A stretch of 64,000 bases of DNA from Salinisphaera sp. G21_0 (lineage in GTDB: Bacteria; Pseudomonadota; Gammaproteobacteria; Pseudomonadales; Endozoicomonadaceae). The notes below the pieces were generated by a model. The model was not told the origin of the DNA. It saw only the letters and a program-made list of their open reading frames with translations, and did not search any database. Shown one piece after another: positions 57,749 to 64,000 of the stretch. The DNA is taken from assembly GCF_017744115.1 (NCBI RefSeq), contig NZ_JAGHQW010000035.1, positions 1 to 64,000 of the forward strand, read 5' to 3'. Within the stretch, counting starts at the first letter, position 1. Every line of letters starts with the position of its first letter. The position numbers were made by a program, and so were the translations under genes.

Positions 57749-58042
57749 ATGCAGACGACAAATTCCACACAAACAGAATGCAGTAAACTCTGGTCGATAA
57801 GAAATACTGATTACAGCGACACGGGATGTTTTCTGGGCTGTGCTGCGGGTTGTTTCCTGGGGCATTCTGTAGTCGCTTATAGTGGTGCTGGATGTCTTGT
57901 TGGCGCAGCCATTAATACGCTCTGCCAAAACGGTTATAACGATAAACATTATAAGGAGCTTAAAATTATAATCCTTGGATCAGAAGAGCCTATAAGCAAA
58001 AGATCCAACAGTATTCCTGTTACTAACCAACCGAAGCATTGA
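57749..58042 (+). CDS. Small glycine-zipper-like membrane protein
   Basis: This 97-residue protein has one hydrophobic, Gly/Ala/Cys-rich segment (residues about 28-60, GCFLGCAAGCFLGHSVVAYS then GAGCLVGAAINTL) with glycine spacing of a glycine zipper, five cysteines and a polar basic tail. GGGATAAG precedes the ATG at 57749. It may insert in a membrane, bacterial or host. No family recognised. It lies inside the ankyrin cluster. Confidence 0.5.
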   Translation: MQTTNSTQTECSKLWSIRNTDYSDTGCFLGCAAGCFLGHSVVAYSGAGCLVGAAINTLCQNGYNDKHYKELKIIILGSEEPISKRSNSIPVTNQPKH

Positions 58043-58333
58043 ACAAAACCGGGGCGCAATTCCACTCACTTTTGGATAGGAGCAATTACCGCGTTGGGCT
58101 GTCTATTCCACTGGCTGCCTTTATGAATCAGGGCTTTTAATTGCTGCCAAATGTTTGTGATTGCCATCCATTGAATTCTGGTGAACAACCTTCTTTGCCC
58201 GGTGCAAAACGGTTAGGCTTGTGCCTGACTTAAGGATTTGAACAACAATCGTCTTGTTCCAAGTTTTGTTTTATGGAATTTTCTCTGCTGATTTTTGTCC
58301 TACCCACAATTGAGTCATAAAGCAGGCAAAGCA
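58043..58333. other. Leader region of the first RING-ankyrin gene
   Basis: Contains a degenerate trace (about 58073-58112, GGAGCAATTACCGCGTTGGG then CTGTCTATTC) of the right end of the 129-351 element. The last 45 bases before the gene, TTTGTCCTACCCACAA onward, resemble those before the second RING-ankyrin gene (TTTGTCCTAACCACAA at about 60226), so the leader was duplicated with the gene. Confidence 0.5.
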
Positions 58334-60130
58334 ATGAACGCGGCAGGTTTCGCATTTAATTGTCCTATTTGTTTCTACGACGGCCATATCGGAGGCCAAA
58401 CTGGTGGGAATTCACTGGTCAAAACCTCTTGCCCGGCATCCCACGTTTTCCACCTGAAGTGCATCACCGAATGGCTTGAAAGTAATCAGCAGAAGATAAA
58501 AAGACTTGATCAACGCCAATGCAGTCAATGTATGCAACCGGCACTGCCATTACTTCTTCTGGACAGGAGCAACGTCATTGACAACGAATCAGCTTATTGT
58601 GAGTCCGTGATGTTTAATGTCTGCCGTACCGGAGAGCTGGCAACACTGAAGATGTTGCTGCGCGAAGACGAGACCCTGGCAAACCGGACTTACCGTTCGG
58701 TGCTCACCGGTCATTCTGAACACCTGTTAGTTGTCGCCATCAATTACGGCCATTATCATTGTGCCCGGGCTCTGATCGACTGCGGTGCCGATGTCAATGC
58801 CGCTGGTCACAATGCTGAGACGCCCCTGTGTATCGCCATCCGGAAGGGCCGCTCCGAGGTCGTCGACATGTTGATCAGGGCCGGTGCCGATGTCAATGCC
58901 GCTGGTCACAATGGTGAGACGCCCCTGCGTATCGCCATCCGGAAGGGCCGCTCCGAGGTCGTCGACATGTTGATCAGGGCCGGTGCGAATATCAATAACG
59001 TACTTCGCACCGCTGTCCGGGAGGGCAATGCTCGACTCCTTCAATACCTGGTCAGCACCCAACCCAGCCAACCTGTTCTTAATACCGCCCTGCGCGATGC
59101 CGCCGAGCGGGGGCAAACGTTGTGTCTTGTCATCCTGATCACAGCGGGAGCGAACGACCTTAACGGTGCCCTTTACGCTGCCGCCGAGCGAGGGCATATA
59201 CAGTGCCTCGATATTCTGATCACAGAGGGAGCGAACGACCTGAACGGTGCACTGTACATTGCTGTTATGACGGAAAACGTCGCGGGCCAGGTTGTTCTGA
59301 CCCAACAAGGAGCAAATATTACTACCGTACTGCACACTGCTGCCAGACAGGGTTCCTGGGAATTTTTCAATCTCCTGAACGACCCGACACACATCAATGA
59401 CACCGATGCGGAAGGTCAAACGCCGCTGCATATCACCGCTGCCAACGGACATTGCAGATGCGTGGAAAAGCTGCTTGAAACCGGGGGAGTGGCTATAAAT
59501 AGCACTGATAGCCTCGGCTATACGGCTCTCCACCTGGCTGCCCGCAATGGCAACACAGAGATCGTCAACGTCTTGCTGGCCGCTAACGACATCAATACCA
59601 ATGCCAGGAATAAAGATGGCTGGACGGTTCTCCATTTAGCGGCCCGCCGAGGCCACACTGAGACTGTCAAGGCGTTACTGGCTGCTTACGATATCAAGGT
59701 TAATCAGAAAGATCACGATGGCTGGACGGCTCTCCACATGGCGGCCTGGAATGGCCACACAGAGACCGTCAAGGCGTTACTGGCAGCTGACGGTATCAAG
59801 GTTAATGAGAAAGATCACGATGGCTGGACGGCTCTCCACCTCGCTACCAGATACAATCATCCAGAGTCCGTCAAAGCGTTACTGCAGGCTCCGGGTATCC
59901 ACGTCAATGAAACAAATACCAATGGCTGGACGGCTCTCCACCTCGCTGCCAGATACGGCTGTCCAGAGTCCGTTGAAGCGTTACTGGCCGCTGTCGGCAT
60001 CCGGGTCAATGAGATGGATAAAAATGGCGATACGGCTCTGAGCCTGGCTACAAGGTTTGGTCACACCGCCAGTAAGGAACTTCTTGTTGATAATGGGGCA
60101 ATTAATCCACCGTTCTGCCATCTACTATGA
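58334..60130 (+). CDS. RING-H2-like and ankyrin-repeat protein, intact RING
   Basis: This 598-residue protein has an N-terminal C3H2C3 RING-H2-like zinc motif with Cys10, Cys13, Cys33, His37, His40, Cys43, Cys63 and Cys66 (FNCPIC, SCPASHVFHLKC, CSQC), then about 14 ankyrin repeats (residues about 85-590). Two early repeats (58784-58882 and 58883-58981) are nearly identical 99-bp units, and 102-bp units around 59640-59950 are also nearly identical. RING-H2 domains are eukaryotic E3 ubiquitin ligase modules, so a host-directed ligase with ankyrin substrate binding is plausible but inferred. The ATG at 58334 is chosen over a TTG at 58295. No secretion signal seen. Confidence 0.8.
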   Translation: MNAAGFAFNCPICFYDGHIGGQTGGNSLVKTSCPASHVFHLKCITEWLESNQQKIKRLDQRQCSQCMQPALPLLLLDRSNVIDNESAYCESVMFNVCRTGELATLKMLLREDETLANRTYRSVLTGHSEHLLVVAINYGHYHCARALIDCGADVNAAGHNAETPLCIAIRKGRSEVVDMLIRAGADVNAAGHNGETPLRIAIRKGRSEVVDMLIRAGANINNVLRTAVREGNARLLQYLVSTQPSQPVLNTALRDAAERGQTLCLVILITAGANDLNGALYAAAERGHIQCLDILITEGANDLNGALYIAVMTENVAGQVVLTQQGANITTVLHTAARQGSWEFFNLLNDPTHINDTDAEGQTPLHITAANGHCRCVEKLLETGGVAINSTDSLGYTALHLAARNGNTEIVNVLLAANDINTNARNKDGWTVLHLAARRGHTETVKALLAAYDIKVNQKDHDGWTALHMAAWNGHTETVKALLAADGIKVNEKDHDGWTALHLATRYNHPESVKALLQAPGIHVNETNTNGWTALHLAARYGCPESVEALLAAVGIRVNEMDKNGDTALSLATRFGHTASKELLVDNGAINPPFCHLL

Positions 60131-60268
60131 GCGATAAAATTCGGGATTATTAATTAAACGGCTAAAACAGCTTAATTAAAAACTCCTCGTTCAAAATACT
60201 GTTTTAAGGAATTTTCTCTATCGATGTTTGTCCTAACCACAACCCTTATCGTACAGTAAGCTTCAGCC

Positions 60269-61789
60269 ATGCACAGCGTCAGCGGCAACACCACAGATTT
60301 TTCCTTTAATTGCTCTAACTGTATAGGCGACGACAGGCATATCAGAGGACAACATGGCGGGCATTTACTGGTCAAAGCCTCTTGCCCGGCGTCTCACGTT
60401 TTCCACCTGGAATGCATCACCCGATGGCTGGAGAGTGATCAGCAGAAGATAAAAAAGCTTGATGAACGCCAATACAGTCAATGCATGCAACCGGCGCTGC
60501 CATTGGTTCCTCTGGATGGTAGCAGAGTCCCTGGCGACGAATCGCCCTATTGTGAATCCCCGATGCTTAATGCCTGTCGTACCGGGAATCTGGAAACGCT
60601 GAAAATACTGCTGGCCAAAGATGAGACATTGGCAAACCGGACTTACCGTTCGGCACTCACCGGTCATCCTGAACACCCGACAGCTGTCGCTATCAATTAC
60701 GGCCATACAGATTGCGTCAAGGCCCTGGTCGACTGCCATGCTGATGCTAATGCCGCTGGTCACGATGGTGAGACTCCTCTGCAAAATACCACCACCCGGC
60801 AGCGCCACACCATTGACTTGCAAATGCTGCTGACCGGGGCTGGAGTGAATATCGATAACGTACTGCACACCGCTGTCCGGGAGGGCAATGCCGAACTCCT
60901 TGAATACCTGAACAGCACCCAACCCAGCCAACGAGCCCTTGATAACGCCTTGAATGAAGCCACCCGGCAGGGTCAAACGCAGTGCCTTGAACCCCTGATC
61001 AACATGAGAGCAAACGACCTTGACGGTGCTTTGCGCGAAGCCTCCAGATGGGGGAAAACACAGTGCCTTGAACTATTGATTAGCAAGGGCGCGAAAGATC
61101 TTTACGGAGCCTTGTATATTGCTGTCCTGACGGAAAATATTGAGATACGGTACATTCTGGTGAATAAAGGAGCGGATCTTCATACCGTATGGAGCACTAA
61201 TAACATAGACAATCCTATGAAAAATTTCATTGGCAGGATCATCTTCAATTACCTCCATACCACCAATGAGACAGACATAAAACCACTGCATAGCGCCGCT
61301 GCCAAGGGCTATACCAAAGGCCTTAAAAAGCTGATTGAAACCAGGGGAGTGGATGTCAATGCCACTGATTACCATGACTATACAGCTCTTCGCATCGCTG
61401 CCTGCTGTGGCCACACAGAGACCGTCAAGGCATTACTGGACATTTCCGGAATCCTGGTCAACGTTGGGAATACTTCCGGCGACACGGCTCTCCACTTAGC
61501 TGTCTATCGAGGTGACACAGAAATTGTCAAGTTGTTACTGGATGCTGACGGCATCGATGTCAATGAGAAGACAAACAAAGGCTGGACTGCTCTGCATCAG
61601 GCTGCCAACAATGGCAACACAGAGATCGTCAAGATGTTACTGGCTGCTTCAGGTATACAGATCAATGAGCAAACTAACGCAGGTTCGACGGCTCTCACCC
61701 TGGCTACCAATTACGGCTACACCGCTTGTGCAAAACTCCTTGCTGAAAGTAGGGCAGTGGATAATCCATCGCCCTGCCCGCTGCAGTGA
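60269..61789 (+). CDS. RING-like and ankyrin-repeat protein, degenerate RING
   Basis: This 506-residue paralogue of the preceding gene has the same layout, with RING ligands Cys15, Cys18, Cys39, His43, His46, Cys49 and Cys72 kept, but the seventh ligand replaced by Tyr69 (RQYSQC). Zinc binding at the second site is therefore doubtful. About ten ankyrin repeats follow, the last ones canonical (GWTALHQAANNGNTEIVKMLL). It starts 138 bp after the first gene. The pair arose by tandem duplication, after which the repeat arrays diverged. Confidence 0.8.
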   Translation: MHSVSGNTTDFSFNCSNCIGDDRHIRGQHGGHLLVKASCPASHVFHLECITRWLESDQQKIKKLDERQYSQCMQPALPLVPLDGSRVPGDESPYCESPMLNACRTGNLETLKILLAKDETLANRTYRSALTGHPEHPTAVAINYGHTDCVKALVDCHADANAAGHDGETPLQNTTTRQRHTIDLQMLLTGAGVNIDNVLHTAVREGNAELLEYLNSTQPSQRALDNALNEATRQGQTQCLEPLINMRANDLDGALREASRWGKTQCLELLISKGAKDLYGALYIAVLTENIEIRYILVNKGADLHTVWSTNNIDNPMKNFIGRIIFNYLHTTNETDIKPLHSAAAKGYTKGLKKLIETRGVDVNATDYHDYTALRIAACCGHTETVKALLDISGILVNVGNTSGDTALHLAVYRGDTEIVKLLLDADGIDVNEKTNKGWTALHQAANNGNTEIVKMLLAASGIQINEQTNAGSTALTLATNYGYTACAKLLAESRAVDNPSPCPLQ

Positions 61790-61875
61790 GCAATGAAATG
61801 GTGGAACTCCGTTTTTGAACATTTAACGTCCTTTTTCAGTTCCATAAACACAGACTCCACGGTAAGAAAGCAGTC

Positions 61876-63168
61876 ATGAATATCCCGCAAAGTAATCGTA
61901 TTACCAATTACCTGTTTGCCACTGATCATAATGTTGTTTTTCAGGAAAGCACCGGAAACTTACTGCCACCTAATTTAAAACATGAAATGCTGAAAATTTA
62001 CCATCAGAGCCCTGCCCGCTTCAGTGAAAATAGTCTCAGCATTCCCATTAATCTAAGGAATATTGAACTGATCCATGTATTGCCAATTCTGGCTCAAACC
62101 GATTACTTTCTTGAGAAACTAAATAGCCATGCCTTGGAGTTCTGTAAAAACATTAACAAAATTTATTCAATAGATATACAAATGGCCCTCTGGGATACAG
62201 GCCCCTTCAAAACATTATCAGATATCGGGAAATTCATGGAATCCATTATTGCCAAGCACAACGATAAAAGTGATATAACTCATAATGAAAAAATAGCATT
62301 CAGATTTCTGTTAACCGGCTTATTAAAGATGGATCATGACTTGGATGTTCACAATTCAATCCATATATTGAACATATTATCAAAATATTTTCACCCCGAC
62401 AAAAGTATCAGACATTGTGAACTCTACTCATGCATCTTAAGCAAAGGACCACGACTTGCCATGGTGATATATGAAGTGTGGAGCTTAAATAATACAGCGA
62501 AACTCTCACTTCTAAAAAATGAGGTTTTTGGTATGTCTGTTTACCGGTTAATTACATTAATTTCCAAGCTAAATGAAAGCAAACATGAAATCCCAAGAGT
62601 TGCAGAGCGATGCCAGCTTCGCAAAAAAATACAATTAAAGTTAGAAACACTCCAAAGCATTAGCCTGAAAGAAAACCTGTTAAAGACACTTATCAAATAC
62701 AATGAACTAGCACTACTGGAAGCATTGACGAATCGTACAGACTTCGATATCAACGAACTGCGTATTAGTGGAGAAACGCCACTGATTTATGCCATCAAAC
62801 AAAGAAGTCAATGGATTATCGAATTTTTAATAAAAAAGCAAGATGTCAATGCGCTGGGCCTGGAAAATAAAACACCCCTTCAAATAGCCATTGATTGCTA
62901 CAGCAAATATCTTGATGAGAATGAATCCGTTGATTATTGCAACCCCTACAAACCAGTCATTGAATCTTTATTAAATTGTCCTCAACTCGACGTTAATGCT
63001 CAGGACTCACTGGGCATGACCGCTTTATGCCATATTGCCATGCTACCTAAAACCGATTCGACATACTTTCCGTTTGTCGAGAAGCTGATTTCCAGGGGTG
63101 CCAATATTGAAAAAGCTGTTCATGGCTATGGAACAGTGATTAGTTTATTAGGGCAAAGTAAATCCTGA
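61876..63168 (+). CDS. Ankyrin-repeat protein with unknown helical N-terminus
   Basis: This 430-residue protein has an unrecognised helical N-terminal region (1 to about 270) and three or four divergent ankyrin repeats near the C-terminus (GETPLIYAIKQRSQWIIEFL, NKTPLQIAIDCYSKYL, GMTALCHIAMLPKTD). It is notably AT-rich compared with the adjacent RING-ankyrin genes, so it may have a different origin. No RING motif is present. Confidence 0.75.
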   Translation: MNIPQSNRITNYLFATDHNVVFQESTGNLLPPNLKHEMLKIYHQSPARFSENSLSIPINLRNIELIHVLPILAQTDYFLEKLNSHALEFCKNINKIYSIDIQMALWDTGPFKTLSDIGKFMESIIAKHNDKSDITHNEKIAFRFLLTGLLKMDHDLDVHNSIHILNILSKYFHPDKSIRHCELYSCILSKGPRLAMVIYEVWSLNNTAKLSLLKNEVFGMSVYRLITLISKLNESKHEIPRVAERCQLRKKIQLKLETLQSISLKENLLKTLIKYNELALLEALTNRTDFDINELRISGETPLIYAIKQRSQWIIEFLIKKQDVNALGLENKTPLQIAIDCYSKYLDENESVDYCNPYKPVIESLLNCPQLDVNAQDSLGMTALCHIAMLPKTDSTYFPFVEKLISRGANIEKAVHGYGTVISLLGQSKS

Positions 63169-63393
63169 CCATCAGTGTTAAACATTATATGTGATGTCGC
63201 CAACCTGTCAGTAAGCTTTTTGGGCATCGGCTTCAGATTTGAGACCCGTTATGATGGATTGACTGATACCCTGTTCAGTCCGGGAGTCGCTCAGTGTGGT
63301 GCCCAACACCGCAAAACTGTCCTTCACCACCCCGATTGATATTTTCCTGAAATCTGATGTCAAAGGACTGATCAGATCTTCAGGAACACCGAT
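63169..63393. other. Spacer before the insertion sequence
   Basis: This stretch probably contains the left end of the insertion sequence, since the transposase starts at 63394. The exact terminal repeat could not be defined without the other end. A 74-codon minus-strand frame here is not convincing. Confidence 0.4.
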
Positions 63394-64000
63394 ATGCCGC
63401 CAGTTCAATACCAGTTTAAGAACCTTAATCATCTGGGCTTGGTTGCCGCCATGTGCCGGGAGCTAAAGATAGCCGAATATTTCGATGCACGCATAACCAA
63501 TGACTCTGAGGCACGCAATGTCACCATTGGACAGGCTGTGGTCGCAATGATCATCAATGGGCTGGGCTTTACAGGGCAGACCCTCTACCTGGTCCCTGAG
63601 TTTTTTGAGGACAAGCCGATTGATCGCCTCATCGGGGAAGGCATCCAGGCAGAACACTTAAACGACAAAATACTTGGCCGCGCTCTCGACAGTCTTTATT
63701 ACGCTGGCGTCAGTGACTTATACCTGAATCTTGCCATTAAGGTCGTCAACCATCTAAATCTGCCCTGCAAGGCATTAAACCTGGACGGCACCAGTCTTCA
63801 TACAGACGGTGTCTATAACAGTAATGAAAACCCTGATGACTTGAACTGCATCCATATCTGCCGCGGCTACAGCCGTGACCACCGGCCTGACCTGAATCAG
63901 GTTGTCTTGCAGCTAATCACCGAAAATGAGGCGGGTATCCCCGTGTTTATGGCACCTGCGAGCGGTAATGTAAACGACAAGACTTGCTTTCAGGAAATTA
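63394..64000 (+). mobile_element. IS1634-family transposase, 5' part
   Basis: The open frame from ATG 63394 runs off the window after 202 codons. It begins with a DUF4277-like N-terminus (NLNHLGLVAAMCRELKIAEYFD, VTIGQAVVAMIINGLGFTGQ) and continues into the DDE catalytic domain with LNLDGTSLHTDG (first Asp) and the family hallmark GYSRDHRPDLNQVVLQL. The reading frame is intact as far as seen. It flanks the ankyrin cluster on its right. Confidence 0.88.

Noticed and set aside
58727-59635. 302-codon minus-strand frame within the RING-ankyrin gene
   Set aside because: Antisense of ankyrin repeats commonly stays open; no independent support.
63208-63432. 74-codon minus-strand frame before the IS1634 transposase
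   Set aside because: It overlaps the transposase start and probably lies in the insertion-sequence end; no support as a gene.

Overview
The window looks like a chromosomal segment of a marine gammaproteobacterium of the Endozoicomonas type (Oceanospirillales). The core genes (pheST-ihfA-merR-like, recQ, sbcB, sodB, aspA, thiSGH, yigZ, UPF0149) read as gammaproteobacterial. The accessory content (ankyrin-repeat proteins, RING-like domains, very large multidomain proteins, many small palindromic repeats, insertion-sequence debris) is typical of animal-associated members of that group. The genus is an inference; no rRNA or other phylogenetic marker was compared.

Layout. 1-433: transposase relic and a small inverted-repeat element. 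434-4928 (minus): putative fatty-acyl or dicarboxyl-CoA oxidation operon of three acyl-CoA dehydrogenases and a thioesterase. 5219-9026 (minus): Gfo/Idh/MocA oxidoreductase, two tandem DUF547 proteins and a Bax-like glucosaminidase. 9295-15541: Yip1-family membrane protein, SprT-like metalloprotease, RecQ, an unknown 710-residue protein and a YecA/UPF0149 protein. 15816-23735 (minus): a 2639-residue protein with two AAA-type P-loop modules and a transglutaminase-like domain. 24107-26457: a tandem pair of ankyrin proteins. 26599-30852 (minus): pheS-pheT-ihfA-merR-like. 31052-33388: thiS-thiG-thiH, interrupted by a palindromic element. 33416-40422: Smr protein, unknown 786-residue protein, aspA with a likely FNR/Anr box, a FixJ-type regulator and a degenerate receiver. 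40521-45266: sbcB, an unknown upstream gene, a small ORF, yigZ and a PilZ protein. 45395-54919 (minus): a 3174-residue protein with a long Ser/Thr/Glu-rich tandem repeat and a C-terminal helicase-like ATPase. 55466-57145: coiled-coil membrane protein and sodB. 57469-63168: ankyrin and RING-ankyrin gene cluster with one relic. 63394-64000: start of an IS1634-family transposase that runs off the window.

How it fits together. About half the window is housekeeping or metabolism. The rest is candidate host-interaction or conflict machinery: two giant ATPase proteins, five ankyrin proteins (two with RING-H2-like N-termini) and two unknown proteins of about 700-800 residues. No secretion apparatus, CRISPR array, tRNA or rRNA gene was recognised. 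Repeats shape the genes directly: one palindromic element supplies the C-terminus of the AAA/transglutaminase protein, another sits directly after the thiS stop codon, and the 3174-residue protein carries three copies of a 546-bp unit. The two strongest candidates for undescribed biology are the AAA-AAA-transglutaminase protein and the repeat-helicase protein.
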